Source of the DNA: Candidatus Zhuqueibacterota bacterium
GTDB lineage: Bacteria; Zhuqueibacterota; Zhuqueibacteria; Residuimicrobiales; Krinioviventaceae
NCBI GenBank assembly: GCA_016928775.1
Contig: JAFGKD010000046.1
Span: 1 to 40,661, forward strand
Reading direction: 5' to 3'
DNA: 40,661 nt
Each line of letters opens with the position of its first letter. The first letter of the stretch is position 1. A program made the position numbers and the translations under genes. The notes below the pieces were generated by a model that did no database searches, was not told the origin of the DNA, and worked only from the letters and a program-made list of their open reading frames with translations. Positions 8,953 through 17,940 of the stretch are shown here, piece by piece.

Positions 8953-9872
8953 GAACCGGCAAAAAGATCGGTGCTAAGGTATCGATCACCGCGATCACAA
9001 ACAATAAACACAATTGTCCCGTGATCTATCTCACCGGCCAATTGCAGCGCGATAAAAGCCGCACCACCGCTGCTCATGCCGGCAAAAATCCCCTCATCTC
9101 GTGCCAGTCTTCGCGTCATATCCACAGCAATTCTCTGCGACACGTATCTGATGTCATCCACACCGGACGGATCAAATATTTTGGGCACATATTCTGCCGG
9201 CCAGTTGCGAATTCCCGGAATAGCCGATCCTTGTTCCGGCTGCACGCCAATTATTTTTATTTTTGCATTTTTCCTCTTCAAGTATCTCCCGGTTCCCATA
9301 ATAGTTCCGGTTGTACCCATAGATGCGACAAAATGGGTGATCCGACCATTGGTAGCCCGCCAAATCTCCGGTCCAGTGGTTTCGAAATGCGCGCGAGGAT
9401 TATCGGGATTGGCAAACTGATTCAACATGACATAATCGCCGGAAGCCATTTTTTCGTTCACATAGTCAATCGATCCCTCAATGCCATGTTCGCGCGCTGT
9501 GAGAAAAACCGTTGCGCCGAACGCTCGCATGGTTTTGATACGCTCTTCCGTCGAGCCTTCGGGCATCACTAGTTCAATATCAAGACCGAACTGCCTGGCG
9601 ATCATCGCCAACGCAATGCCGGTGTTGCCGCTGGTGGCTTCGATGAATTTTTTCCCCGAGCTCAACTCCCCCCTCTCCAGTGCGCCTTTGATCATAAAAC
9701 AAGCCGGGCGATCTTTGACGCTGCCGGCAGGATTCTGGCCTTCGAGTTTGGCAAAAATCCTGCTCTCTGGATTGGGATTGAGATTTTTTAACTCGACAAG
9801 CGGCGTGTTGCCGATCAGATCAAGTACGGTCAAAAGTGATATCTCCTGGTTCGAATATGCTATATCAGGCAT
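8949..9872 (-). CDS. cysM: cysteine synthase, CysM/CysK-type
   Basis: This 307-aa PLP-dependent beta-replacement enzyme has IGNTPLVELKNL at the N-terminus, NPAGSVKDRPA with the PLP lysine, the TSGNTGIALA substrate loop, GTTGTIMGTGRYLK for phosphate binding, and SSGGAAF. The C-terminus ends in DRGDRYLSTDLF, which favours the CysM-like (O-acetylserine sulfhydrylase B or O-phosphoserine-type) subgroup over CysK. It makes cysteine in the cytoplasm from an activated serine and a sulfide donor. The start at 9872 has only a weak ribosome binding site. The bisphosphate nucleotidase on the same strand about 1 kb away also belongs to sulfur metabolism. The CysM versus CysK call is less certain than the family. 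Confidence 0.85.
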   Translation of the reverse strand: MPDIAYSNQEISLLTVLDLIGNTPLVELKNLNPNPESRIFAKLEGQNPAGSVKDRPACFMIKGALERGELSSGKKFIEATSGNTGIALAMIARQFGLDIELVMPEGSTEERIKTMRAFGATVFLTAREHGIEGSIDYVNEKMASGDYVMLNQFANPDNPRAHFETTGPEIWRATNGRITHFVASMGTTGTIMGTGRYLKRKNAKIKIIGVQPEQGSAIPGIRNWPAEYVPKIFDPSGVDDIRYVSQRIAVDMTRRLARDEGIFAGMSSGGAAFIALQLAGEIDHGTIVFIVCDRGDRYLSTDLFAGS

Positions 9873-9971
9873 CTGCGTCCCAGTCTCCGCTCAAAAATAT
9901 GGCTAATGGACTGCCCGCAGGATGAGAGAGAACTATATTTTCTTATCGGTCTTGATACTCGGAAAATACTT

Positions 9972-10025
9972 TTGTCGAAGTAATGACTTTTTTCAACAGG
10001 CTGTCGAAATTTTTAGCCTGTTCAC
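9972..10025 (+). repeat. dispersed intergenic repeat, copy A
   Basis: This copy lies in the 165-base gap between the cysteine synthase and PhzF-like genes. Its core (TAATGACTTTTTTC, then AACAGGCTGTCGA, then TTTTTAGCCTG and TTCAC) matches copy B at 27309-27352 over about 44 bases with few differences. Its first part (TTGTCGAAGTAATGAC) also matches the reverse complement of 27081-27124. No coding potential is apparent. Confidence 0.75.
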
Positions 10026-10037
10026 ACACGTTCCAGG

Positions 10038-10823
10038 CTATAGCAGTTCACCGCGCATAACGGTGACGGCATGCCCGCCGAGAATCACGCGCTGATCTTT
10101 TACTTTCACCCTGACGATGCCGCCTCGCTGACTGGCTTGATAGCCAACCAAAGATTCTTTTTGCAATTTTGCCGCCCAGTAGGGTCCGAGGAAACAGTGT
10201 GCGGAACCGGTCACCGGATCTTCATTAACGCCGTAGCGTGGGGCAAAAAAGCGGGAAAAAAAATCATAATTGCCATCATTCGACTGGCTGGTCACGATAA
10301 TACCGCGCACCGGAATCTGCGCCAGCTCATTGTAATCAGGATTTAAAGAAACCAGCGTGTCGAGATTGTTCACCTGAACCAGCACGTCCATACGATTTTG
10401 CGCCCACTGTATAGGATTGCAGCCGAGAGCCCGTGCCAGAATGGGCACTGGTGGAATTTCTCTCCCCGATTCTGACGGGAAATCCATTTCAAGAAGATTG
10501 TCACGTTTGCGCACCATTAGCAGACCGCTTTTGCTTTGAAAACGGGCGACCTCGTTATGTGCCAACACAGCGGTTTCAAATAGCACATGCGCCGAGGCCA
10601 GGGTTGCATGGCCGCAGAGATCCACTTCAGCGCGCGGGGTAAACCAGCGAAGATCAAAGTACGAGTTGGTTGCCACCACAAAAGCGGTTTCCGACAGGTT
10701 CATTTCTGCGGCGACATGTTGCATCCATGTCTCGTCTGCCGCCTGCTGCAAAATCACCACCGCAGCGGGATTACCTTTGAATTTTTCTGCCGTAAAGGCA
10801 TCGACTTTATAAAATTTCGTCAT
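10038..10823 (-). CDS. PhzF-family isomerase/epimerase-like protein
   Basis: The protein is about 261 aa, the full family length. Diagnostic segments are KVDAFTAEKFKGNPAAVV at the N-terminus, MNLSETAFV with the catalytic Glu, RWFTPRAEVDLCGHATLA, and YGVNEDPVTGSAHC near the C-terminus, which mark the two diaminopimelate-epimerase-like halves. The physiological reaction of most PhzF relatives is unknown; nothing here suggests phenazine synthesis. The ATG at 10823 matches the homologous start. AGGA sits almost directly against it, so the alternative TTG at 10835 cannot be excluded. It is probably cotranscribed with the upstream HAL2-type nucleotidase. Confidence 0.88.
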   Translation of the reverse strand: MTKFYKVDAFTAEKFKGNPAAVVILQQAADETWMQHVAAEMNLSETAFVVATNSYFDLRWFTPRAEVDLCGHATLASAHVLFETAVLAHNEVARFQSKSGLLMVRKRDNLLEMDFPSESGREIPPVPILARALGCNPIQWAQNRMDVLVQVNNLDTLVSLNPDYNELAQIPVRGIIVTSQSNDGNYDFFSRFFAPRYGVNEDPVTGSAHCFLGPYWAAKLQKESLVGYQASQRGGIVRVKVKDQRVILGGHAVTVMRGELL

Positions 10824-10837
10824 GTCCTGCAGCAAAA

Positions 10838-10918
10838 CTACATTTCATAATCTACGACGGCGCGTTTCTCGCGCACCTGACCAATGAACTCGGCAATCCT
10901 GACGATATGTTTCGTCAT
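10838..10918 (-). CDS. possible 26-codon ORF between the nucleotidase and PhzF genes
   Basis: An ATG at 10918 overlaps the nucleotidase stop (ATGA) and reads 26 codons (MTKHIVRIAEFIGQVREKRA and six more residues) to a TAG at 10840-10838. This falls just before the PhzF start. Its role could be a coupling peptide keeping ribosomes moving to PhzF, a remnant of a decayed gene, or chance. No homology was recognised. Confidence 0.3.
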   Translation of the reverse strand: MTKHIVRIAEFIGQVREKRAVVDYEM

Positions 10919-11892
10919 GCCACTTTTCCAATCACTTCGATGATTTTGTCATGAACGGTTCCATTTGTGGCCACAACGCCGCGATTTTCGAGCAATTTTC
11001 GTCCCAGGGAAAAATTGAGTGCTTTGCCGTAGATATCGGTCACGGTACCGCCGGCTTCCTCAACGATAATCAAACCGGCCGCATGATCCCAAATTTTTTC
11101 GCGATAGACGTCATCTTTGGGATAGCGCAAATAAATCGACACATCACCACGGGCAACGGCGGCATATTTTCCCTGACTGTCGATCCGCAGTGGTTCTGTG
11201 GTAATGCCTAATGCCTCGGATATTTGGGCGTGCACCGAATGCGCCGAATGGGCGCTTTCGACAGATTCGGCAAATCGTGCCCGACTTGGGTCCTGAAGTT
11301 TATCGACCGTGATCTTTACAATATCCTCACCCTCAAGGTCACACATGAAAGCGCCCTTGCCGCGTATAGCATATAAAATGCAGCCGTTGCCGGCGGTCGG
11401 ATTGTGAAAATCGAGGGGCAGGTTTGGACATCCCAGAACACCCAATTTCACTTCACCGTCTTCGATGAGCGCCAGGGCTACAGCGTACTGTTCTTTGCGC
11501 AAAAAGCCTTTTGTACCGTCGATGGGATCGCACGTCCAGTATCGACTCTGGTAGTCTGTTTCCTGATTACCACGATCGATCATTTTGATCATGGTTGCTT
11601 CATCAATCGATTCCAGCTGTTCTTTAACCAGGGTGTAAACTTTTTCTCGCATGTCGGTGTTTTTTTCGAGTTCGAGGCTATCTTCCTCGCCAACGAGAGC
11701 ATCCTTCGGAAGTTCCCGTGCCAGCATGGTACTGATCACTGCCTGGCTGCCATAATCTGCAATGGTCACCGGTGATCGATCCTTTTTCTCCAATGTGTCC
11801 GCGGCAATGAGGTTGTGCTGCACACTCGCACAGAGTTTTGCTGCTTTTTTTACAGCCTCTAGTGCTGTTTGTTTTTCCTGTTCGTAAGCCAT
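10915..11892 (-). CDS. 3'(2'),5'-bisphosphate nucleotidase, HAL2/SAL1 type
   Basis: This 325-aa member of the inositol-monophosphatase-like metal-dependent phosphatases has SPVTIADYGSQAV early in the chain, VGEEDS as a metal ligand, CDPIDGTKGFLRKEQYA (the DPIDGT metal and catalytic site), and WDHAAGLIIVEEAGG near the end. The long insertion after the VGEED motif and the GTKGFLR context resemble the eukaryotic HAL2/SAL1 subgroup (TIGR01330-like) more than short bacterial CysQ. It would hydrolyse 3'-phosphoadenosine-5'-phosphate to AMP, relieving inhibition in sulfate assimilation or sulfotransfer. An ATG at 11892 with GGAG upstream gives the full family length. A CysM-type gene lies nearby on the same strand. 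Confidence 0.85.
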   Translation of the reverse strand: MAYEQEKQTALEAVKKAAKLCASVQHNLIAADTLEKKDRSPVTIADYGSQAVISTMLARELPKDALVGEEDSLELEKNTDMREKVYTLVKEQLESIDEATMIKMIDRGNQETDYQSRYWTCDPIDGTKGFLRKEQYAVALALIEDGEVKLGVLGCPNLPLDFHNPTAGNGCILYAIRGKGAFMCDLEGEDIVKITVDKLQDPSRARFAESVESAHSAHSVHAQISEALGITTEPLRIDSQGKYAAVARGDVSIYLRYPKDDVYREKIWDHAAGLIIVEEAGGTVTDIYGKALNFSLGRKLLENRGVVATNGTVHDKIIEVIGKVA

Positions 11893-12160
11893 TTAGTCTC
11901 CAAATTATTAACGTCCAAAATCGGAAATGAAATTTAAGTATTTTCGAAACCAGCTGCAAATGGTTTACCGGAAAAACAGGTGAATGCGGAGCAGAATGAA
12001 GAATATTTGCAGATGATACAAGCACGTGCTAATCGTCCAATATATAGTTACAAAATAATCTTTTATTATCTATTTATGTTTTGAATTCTGCTCAGTTCTT
12101 GTTATGTTTCAATAAAAGATAATGATGTTGTGTCAAATAAACCATGTGGGAGGATAAAAG

Positions 12161-12922
12161 TTGGATGCTATAGAATTATTGGCAAAATTGGGATTACCGT
12201 CCGCAATTGTCGCTATGGTGATCATTTCGTACATTTTTAAGGACAAATTCGAAAAGCTGACAAAAATTTCGCTTGGCATTGCCATAGGACTTGCAGCATT
12301 ATTTGGAATCATTCAAATCGTTGCGTGGACAAGTGGCAAAGATGTCGCCCTAAAATACTCGCCGACGGAGTTTTACGCTTTGTCGCGAGCGGGAGAACCT
12401 GTAGAGCTCAATGTGTTCGTAAAAAAGAGTGGTAACACAATAAAGGCGGACACCATTGCGTCCATTGATCCAGAATCATTTGAAAATCGAATCATTGTAC
12501 TGGATTCAACAACCGGAGAAAAATTTGCGCTTTTATATGAGGGCCATCAACAAGGCACACTCAGTTACGAAGAATTGCGCAGCAATGGTTGGAGACAGGC
12601 CTTCGATCTGGGTCCGGGCGATCAGCAGGCCAACTACTGGTTCACGCATAAAGTCTATGTCGGCGATCCGGCGCCTTTGGGCAAAACCAGTGATGCTGGC
12701 GATTTGGAGATTCGTTTGAAAGCCATTCGTGACAACCAGGCGATTGTAACATTAGCCCTTAAAGGAGGGGGAAGGCCCAAACCACCGGAGGTGGGCATTG
12801 AGAATAAAAAAATTGGCATCCAAGATTTTTCGGGCATTCCAACCTTTTATATCGCTGTACGCGAAGCCAACTTTAAAGAGCAATGGGCGGCATTCAGCGT
12901 CTTTCAGTATCGCGGCTATTAA
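12161..12922 (+). CDS. membrane-anchored protein of unknown function
   Basis: The start is a TTG at 12161 with a strong GGGAGG ribosome binding site 7 bases upstream. The 253-aa product has two N-terminal hydrophobic segments (about residues 9-26 and 38-57), then about 190 residues of soluble, beta-rich sequence on the outer face. That region contains SPTEFYALSRAGEP, FALLYEGHQQGTLSYEEL and a WFTHKVYVGDP stretch. No family was recognised. It is flanked by the HAL2-type gene (divergent) and an acetyltransferase-like gene (convergent, 3 bases between stops). The upstream 268-base gap is AT-rich and should contain both promoters; no other feature was seen in it. Confidence 0.7.
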   Translation: MDAIELLAKLGLPSAIVAMVIISYIFKDKFEKLTKISLGIAIGLAALFGIIQIVAWTSGKDVALKYSPTEFYALSRAGEPVELNVFVKKSGNTIKADTIASIDPESFENRIIVLDSTTGEKFALLYEGHQQGTLSYEELRSNGWRQAFDLGPGDQQANYWFTHKVYVGDPAPLGKTSDAGDLEIRLKAIRDNQAIVTLALKGGGRPKPPEVGIENKKIGIQDFSGIPTFYIAVREANFKEQWAAFSVFQYRGY

Positions 12923-12925
12923 CGC

Positions 12926-14038
12926 TCACAGTTCTTTTTGATAAAAGCGGTACGTTTTATATCTTTCCGCCTGCAAATGCTCCAGCGCGCCGATCATTCG
13001 TTGATTGGTTTCAACAATGACTGAACACTCGGATTCTGTATAGCCCATTTTTATGCCCTCTTCAATGGTGTTCAAATAAAAAAGAATGTCCAATCCTTTG
13101 TGCCGATGCTCTTTGAGCACTCCCATGGCAATTGTCCGCAGGCGATGAATCTTTTTCATCCCGACTGCAATTTTCAGCAAGCCGAACGGAAAGAGTCTGC
13201 CATTGGCTTTTTTGAGCGCCGGATTGGCATCCTTGGCACTGAGTGAAAAGCCAATGCATTCGCCGTTGAGAAACGCCAGATAGGTTAATTTCGGCTCAAC
13301 CACATATTTGAGCTCATCCTTTAAATCTTGCATCTGGCCGTCGGTGAGCGGTACATGTCCCCAATTCTCCATCCACGCTTCGTTGAAAATAGGTCCGATA
13401 TAATCGACCGCCTCATCCAATCGTTTCATATTGATTCGTTCGATTCGAATGCCTTGCTTTAAAATTCTCTCACGAATACGTCTAAAAGAGGGACGAAGCT
13501 CGACGGTATCTCGCACCATAAACGCATACCAGTCAATCGCTTTTTCATATCCGGCATTGACCAAAAGATCATTATAATAGGGTGGATTGTAAGGTAGCAA
13601 GACAACCGGCATCGAATCAAAGCCGCTGTAAAGAAGACCGCTCGCATCATACAGGGTAAAATTATATGGACCCTCAACCCGTTTTTTACCTTTTGCGCGC
13701 AGCCATTCTTCAGCGTGCGAACATAACGCAGTGGCTACAGCTTGATCATTGCAACACTCGAAAAAACCAAAACGCCCGCTTCGCTCATCTCGGTATTTTT
13801 CATATTGAAAATCAATGTGCGCTGAAATTCTGCCAACTGGCTCGTTGTCCGCATAAGCCAGAAATAGCTCAGCTTGACCAAAGGTGAAAAAAGTCCCCGC
13901 GTTTTTATTCAGCATTTTGAGCTGGTCAACGATAAGCGGGGGCACCCAAAATGGATCATCCTGATAGATTTTCCATACGAGAGTGACAAATTTTTTCAGT
14001 TCTTTTTTAGAACGAACGGGCCGGATTTCGATGTTCAT
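12926..14038 (-). CDS. GNAT-like N-acetyltransferase (YghO-type)
   Basis: This 370-aa protein starts at the ATG at 14038, preceded by GGAGG; an upstream TTG-like start at 14053 is less likely. The opening (IEIRPVRSKKELKKFVTLVW, then DDPFWVPPL) and the internal FLAYADNEPVGRISAHID, FFECCNDQAVATAL and KRVEGPYNFTLYD segments match a widespread bacterial family of large GNAT-fold proteins often annotated as hypothetical or YghO-like acetyltransferases. A second half contains a GNAT-like core near the C-terminus (AMGVLKEHRHKGLD). The acyl acceptor is unknown. It is a single-gene unit. Confidence 0.7.
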   Translation of the reverse strand: MNIEIRPVRSKKELKKFVTLVWKIYQDDPFWVPPLIVDQLKMLNKNAGTFFTFGQAELFLAYADNEPVGRISAHIDFQYEKYRDERSGRFGFFECCNDQAVATALCSHAEEWLRAKGKKRVEGPYNFTLYDASGLLYSGFDSMPVVLLPYNPPYYNDLLVNAGYEKAIDWYAFMVRDTVELRPSFRRIRERILKQGIRIERINMKRLDEAVDYIGPIFNEAWMENWGHVPLTDGQMQDLKDELKYVVEPKLTYLAFLNGECIGFSLSAKDANPALKKANGRLFPFGLLKIAVGMKKIHRLRTIAMGVLKEHRHKGLDILFYLNTIEEGIKMGYTESECSVIVETNQRMIGALEHLQAERYKTYRFYQKEL

Positions 14039-14170
14039 AGTTGACCTCCACAATTACAAGAACGTTTCCCTAATGCATATTCATGTTCGCAACATTTTTA
14101 TTGTTATTTAAAAGAATTTTTTGTAAAATATCAAGCTTTGAAATACTTTAACAGAAAGGTTTGAGAACAG

Positions 14171-14425
14171 ATGGCACATCACAAGTCAACGCTAAAAAGA
14201 ATACAAACCAATATTCGCGATGCGCAGCGAAACAAACAATATATGTCAAGGTTGAAAACACAAATAAAAAAAGTCCGCGCTGCAGAAAATAAAGAACAAG
14301 GTGAAGCGCTTTATCGCGAGACGTCCTCATATCTGGACAAGCTGGTTAACAAAGGTATCATTCACCGCAACAGAGCGGCAAACCAAAAATCGAAGCTGGC
14401 AGCATTTGTCAAAAAAATTGACTGA
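14171..14425 (+). CDS. rpsT: 30S ribosomal protein S20
   Basis: This 84-aa basic, helical protein begins MAHHKSTLKRIQTNIRDAQR and contains KGIIHRNRAANQKSKLA near the C-terminus, typical of bacterial S20. It binds 16S rRNA and helps assemble the small subunit. The length is normal for the family, and the gene is monocistronic with an intrinsic terminator. An in-place 10-base direct repeat (ACTTTTTGAA twice) lies between the stop codon and the terminator. Confidence 0.96.
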   Translation: MAHHKSTLKRIQTNIRDAQRNKQYMSRLKTQIKKVRAAENKEQGEALYRETSSYLDKLVNKGIIHRNRAANQKSKLAAFVKKID

Positions 14426-14450
14426 ATGAAACTTTTTGAAACTTTTTGAA

Positions 14451-14483
14451 AAAGGCCGAGTGGTTTGTTTCTCGGCTTTTTTT
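14451..14483 (+). terminator. intrinsic terminator after rpsT
   Basis: A stem GCCGAG / CTCGGC (14455-14460 and 14471-14476) with a 10-base loop is followed by a run of seven T residues. It lies 26 bases after the rpsT stop. Confidence 0.9.
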
Positions 14484-14508
14484 ATATCTATACAAAATTA
14501 TAATCAGA

Positions 14509-15975
14509 CTATTTTCCATGCAGTTTGTAATTCGGTGCTTCATGGGTAATTTGAATGTCGTGCGGGTGGCTTTCCAGGAGGCCGGCAGAAGTGATCTGAA
14601 CAAAACGAGCCTTTTCTTTTAGTTCTGCTACATTCGCTGCACCGCAATATCCCATCGCCGCCCGCAAGCCGCCAATCATCTGATAGACCACGTCACTCAA
14701 CTTGCCTCGATACGGGATGCGCCCTTCAATACCTTCGGGAACAAGTTTTTTCAAATCCCGTTCTCCTTCCTGGAAATATCGATCGCCGCGCCCTCCGCGC
14801 ATGGCGCTCAACGATCCCATCGCTCGATAGACTTTGTAACTGCGGCCTTCGTAAATGATCGTATCGCCCGGGCTTTCTTCTGTACCTGCCAACATGTTTC
14901 CAAGCATAACAGAATCGGCGCCAGCACCGATCGCCTTGGCAATATCTCCGGTTTGTTTGATGCCGCCATCTGCGATCATCGGGATATCATGCCTGGCGCA
15001 TACTTTTGAGCACTCCATGATCGCTGTGAGCTGCGGTACACCGGTACCGGCCACCACTCGCGTTGTACAGATGGAACCCGGTCCGATGCCAACTTTGACC
15101 CCATCCACGCCGGCGGCGATCAGCTCTTCACAAGCTTCTGGTGTGGCAACATTTCCGGCAATAATCTCCAGGTCGGTAAAATTCTTCCGCAGCATTTCAA
15201 TGGTGAGCAAGACGCCGCGCGAATGGCCGTGTGCTGTATCAATGACAATGATATCCGCACCGGAATTCAGCAACGCTGCCGTACGTTCCTTTGTATCCAT
15301 GGCAACACCAACAGCTGCACCGACCAAAAGACGACCATGCCTGTCCTTTGATGCGTACGGGTAACGTTTGCGATTTTGGACATCTTTTACTGTTATTAAT
15401 CCTTTCAGGCGCTGCTCCTTGTCAACGACCAACAACTTTTCAATGCGATGTTTTTGCAATATTTTTTCAGCATCGTCAAGCGATGTTCCAATAGGAACAG
15501 TGACGAGGTTTTCTTTGGTCATCAATGCTTTGACTGGCTTGTTGGTATCGACCTCAAAGCGAAGATCACGATTTGTCAAGATGCCGACGAGTTTTTGGCC
15601 GTCGACAATGGGAATTCCGGAAATACGATACCGCTTCATCAGCTCCAATGCTTCACTTACCTTACGATCCGGCGCCAGCGTAAATGGATTCATGATCATG
15701 CCGCTCTCCGATCGCTTCACCCGATCAACTTCGTCCGCTTGTTGCTCAATCGTACAGTTTTTGTGAATAATGCCAATACCGCCCTCGCGCGCGAGAGCAA
15801 TCGCCAGCTCGGACTCGGTGACCGTATCCATGGCGGCGCTGATAATTGGTATATTCAAATGAATATGCTTGCTCAAACGTGTATTCACATCGACTTCTTT
15901 GGGCAGCACTTCTGATTTGTTCGGGATCAATAACACGTCATCAAAAGTCAAGCCTTGTTTCAGGATTTTTCCCAT
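14509..15975 (-). CDS. guaB: inosine-5'-monophosphate dehydrogenase
   Basis: This 488-aa protein starts at the ATG at 15975 with GGGAG upstream; a longer frame to 16005 has no support. It converts IMP to XMP with NAD+, the committed step to GMP. The TIM barrel opens with [17 protein letters not shown]. Two CBS domains interrupt it (about residues 95-210, containing GIPIVDG and [16 protein letters not shown]). The catalytic loop is [13 protein letters not shown] with the thioimidate-forming Cys, followed by the [15 protein letters not shown] phosphate site and the [12 protein letters not shown] flap. It follows histidine ammonia-lyase with a 16-base gap on the same strand, an unusual pairing. 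Confidence 0.96.
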   Translation of the reverse strand: MGKILKQGLTFDDVLLIPNKSEVLPKEVDVNTRLSKHIHLNIPIISAAMDTVTESELAIALAREGGIGIIHKNCTIEQQADEVDRVKRSESGMIMNPFTLAPDRKVSEALELMKRYRISGIPIVDGQKLVGILTNRDLRFEVDTNKPVKALMTKENLVTVPIGTSLDDAEKILQKHRIEKLLVVDKEQRLKGLITVKDVQNRKRYPYASKDRHGRLLVGAAVGVAMDTKERTAALLNSGADIIVIDTAHGHSRGVLLTIEMLRKNFTDLEIIAGNVATPEACEELIAAGVDGVKVGIGPGSICTTRVVAGTGVPQLTAIMECSKVCARHDIPMIADGGIKQTGDIAKAIGAGADSVMLGNMLAGTEESPGDTIIYEGRSYKVYRAMGSLSAMRGGRGDRYFQEGERDLKKLVPEGIEGRIPYRGKLSDVVYQMIGGLRAAMGYCGAANVAELKEKARFVQITSAGLLESHPHDIQITHEAPNYKLHGK

Positions 15976-15991
15976 AAAAGCTCTCCCTGTT

Positions 15992-17518
15992 TTACAGCGA
16001 TCCAATGGCCGCTTCTACTCGATGGACGACTAGGTTTTGTTTTATCAGTTGAATAATTTTTTCGATATCGTTTTTCATAAGCCGGTCATGTTGCAGCGTT
16101 GATATGTGCTCGCGTATTGCTGCATAGGCCACGGACGTTCCTTTGCCGGCGGATAGATTCTGACGAAACTCGATTGCCTGACAACCCGCCAGGAGCTCAA
16201 TGCCAATGACCGTCTCGGCGTTTTCCACAACTTCCAGCGCCTTCCGAGCCGCATGAGTGCCCATACTGACAAAATCTTCTTGATTTGCCGATGTTGGTAT
16301 AGAGTCCACAGATGCAGGATGACACAAGACTTTGTTCTCTGATACGAGTGCAGCGGCCGTCACTTGCGCCATCATATAACCCGAATTGAGTCCGCTCCGC
16401 GTCGCAAGGAACGGTGGCAGACCGCTCTGATGCGGATCCATTAGATTCTCGAGGCGTCGTTCAGAAATATTCGCCAATTGCGCAACAGCAATCGCGAGCG
16501 TATCGCACGCGAGAGAAATTGGCTGGCCATGAAAATTGCCGCCGGACAGTACATCGCCATCCTCCCAAAAAATGAGCGGATTATCGGTCGCGGCATTTAA
16601 TTCCGTCAGGATAACTTCGGTGACAAAACGGATGGCTTGACGCACCGCACCATGAACTTGCGGAATACATCGCGAACTGTAGGGATCCTGTACTTTACCA
16701 CAATTCGCATGCGAAGCATTGATCTCACTCTCAGCAATCAATTGGCGAAGATTTCGGGCGACCTGGATTTGATCCTGAAAACCGCGGGCGATTTGTATGC
16801 GCTCATCAAAAGCAACAATAGTACCCAGCAGGCTCTCGACGGTTATTGCCCCGGCAATATCCGCTGTTTTGACTAAATTTTGCGCTCGAACCAGGGCTTC
16901 AGCCGCAAACGCAGACATGATCTGGGTGCCATTTAGCATGGCCAATCCCTCTTTTGCCTGCAGGGTGATAGGATGCAGGCTCTTTCTCTCCAGCGCTTTG
17001 GCCCCGGGGAAAACTTTTCCATCAACAGCAGCTTCACCCAAACCAAGCATAACCAAAGTCAAATGCGCCAATGGCGCCAGATCACCCGATGCGCCGACGG
17101 ATCCCTTGACCGGTATTTTGGGAATGATGTCACGATTGAGCATCTCAACGAGGAGCACAGCGATTTCCGGACGCGTACCGGAAAAACCTTTGCATAGCGC
17201 ATTCGCTTTCAAGAGCATAGCAACTCGAACAAGTGGATCGGGCATGAATTCGCCTGTACCACACGCATGGCTGAGAACAAGATTTAGCTGGAGTTCCTGC
17301 AAATCGTTCGATGAGATATGAATATTACTTAATTTTCCGAAACCGGTATTCACCCCGTAAACTGTTTCTCCATGAGCGATTATTTTTTCGATCGATTGTC
17401 GAGAAGACTGCATGCGTTTTGTGGCGAGGGGATCGATTGAAACGCTATATCCCTGATGCGCAACGTTAACCACGTCACCAAGTGTTAATGATTCACCGTC
17501 AATTATGACTTGATTCAT
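15992..17518 (-). CDS. hutH: histidine ammonia-lyase
   Basis: This 508-aa protein is the normal length for the aromatic amino acid lyase family. The MIO prosthetic group forms from Ala-Ser-Gly within [24 protein letters not shown] supplies the catalytic Tyr loop, and [13 protein letters not shown] and the [11 protein letters not shown] stretch (with the NQE motif) agree with histidine-specific members. It deaminates L-histidine to urocanate in the cytoplasm. No other hut genes are in the window; downstream on the same strand is guaB. Ribosome binding at the ATG at 17518 looks weak. A tyrosine- or other-specific lyase is less likely given the HutH-like active site. Confidence 0.93.
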   Translation of the reverse strand: MNQVIIDGESLTLGDVVNVAHQGYSVSIDPLATKRMQSSRQSIEKIIAHGETVYGVNTGFGKLSNIHISSNDLQELQLNLVLSHACGTGEFMPDPLVRVAMLLKANALCKGFSGTRPEIAVLLVEMLNRDIIPKIPVKGSVGASGDLAPLAHLTLVMLGLGEAAVDGKVFPGAKALERKSLHPITLQAKEGLAMLNGTQIMSAFAAEALVRAQNLVKTADIAGAITVESLLGTIVAFDERIQIARGFQDQIQVARNLRQLIAESEINASHANCGKVQDPYSSRCIPQVHGAVRQAIRFVTEVILTELNAATDNPLIFWEDGDVLSGGNFHGQPISLACDTLAIAVAQLANISERRLENLMDPHQSGLPPFLATRSGLNSGYMMAQVTAAALVSENKVLCHPASVDSIPTSANQEDFVSMGTHAARKALEVVENAETVIGIELLAGCQAIEFRQNLSAGKGTSVAYAAIREHISTLQHDRLMKNDIEKIIQLIKQNLVVHRVEAAIGSL

Positions 17519-17906
17519 CGTGGATATCCCAAAAATAATTTGTAAAAGTACAGATAATTTTCGTAAAACTCAACTTGTTTTATTGAAATCAGTCAAGACT
17601 TTAATCATGAGTGGGTAGTATGGTTCTCAAACTGGAAAGTATGAACCAAGCTCACATTACGTGGTTGCTTCAAACTCACGCAAAGATGCAAAGCCGCAAA
17701 GGATGCGCAAAGAACAATTAGAAGAATATTTTTTTAGAAACAAGCAAAATGAATCTAAAATTTATTACGAGAACTTGGCGAATCTTTGCGACTTTTTCTG
17801 CGCGAGATTGAAATGAAGAAAATATAGATTTTTCAACGTATCATCCGTGAAAATCCGTGGCTTGTAAACTTTGCTAAAAAAAGCACCATACCGCTTTTGA
17901 AACATG
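17519..17906. repeat. intergenic region with degenerate dispersed repeats
   Basis: This 388-base gap contains no convincing gene. Positions 17676-17713 hold a short tandem motif (CGCAAAGNN and variants, about four units), and 17770-17803 holds a roughly inverted counterpart (GCGAATCTTTGCGAC then TCTGCGCGAG), so the two could be ends of one imperfect palindromic element. Positions 17841-17884 carry a separate element containing ATCCGTGAAAATCCGTGG. Its reverse complement recurs at 39194-39237, with 24 bases perfect (17841-17864 against 39214-39237). Similar CGCAAAG and ATCCGTG repeats are common intergenic filler in many environmental genomes, from general knowledge. Confidence 0.75.
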
Positions 17907-17940
17907 CAAAAAAAAAGCGGCGATTTCGCCGCTTTTTTTA
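17907..17940 (-). terminator. intrinsic terminator at the end of the lytic transglycosylase gene
   Basis: The stem GCGGCG / CGCCGC (17917-17922 and 17927-17932) has a 4-base loop and A/T runs on both sides. On the minus strand the hairpin is followed by nine T residues, and the stop codon of the gene lies in the hairpin's flanking T/A run. The symmetry means it could work in both directions. Confidence 0.9.

Noticed and set aside
14427..14450. ACTTTTTGAA direct repeat after rpsT as a CRISPR or repeat array
   Set aside because: Only two units, and it directly precedes the terminator; probably slippage.
16797..17321. 174-codon plus-strand ORF
   Set aside because: Antisense to histidine ammonia-lyase, whose family motifs are continuous on the other strand.
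15992..17518. Full histidine utilisation operon
   Set aside because: Only hutH is present; hutU, hutI and hutG are not in the window.
17676..17713. CGCAAAG units as a CRISPR array
   Set aside because: Units are about 9 bases, degenerate and without spacers; no cas genes are present.
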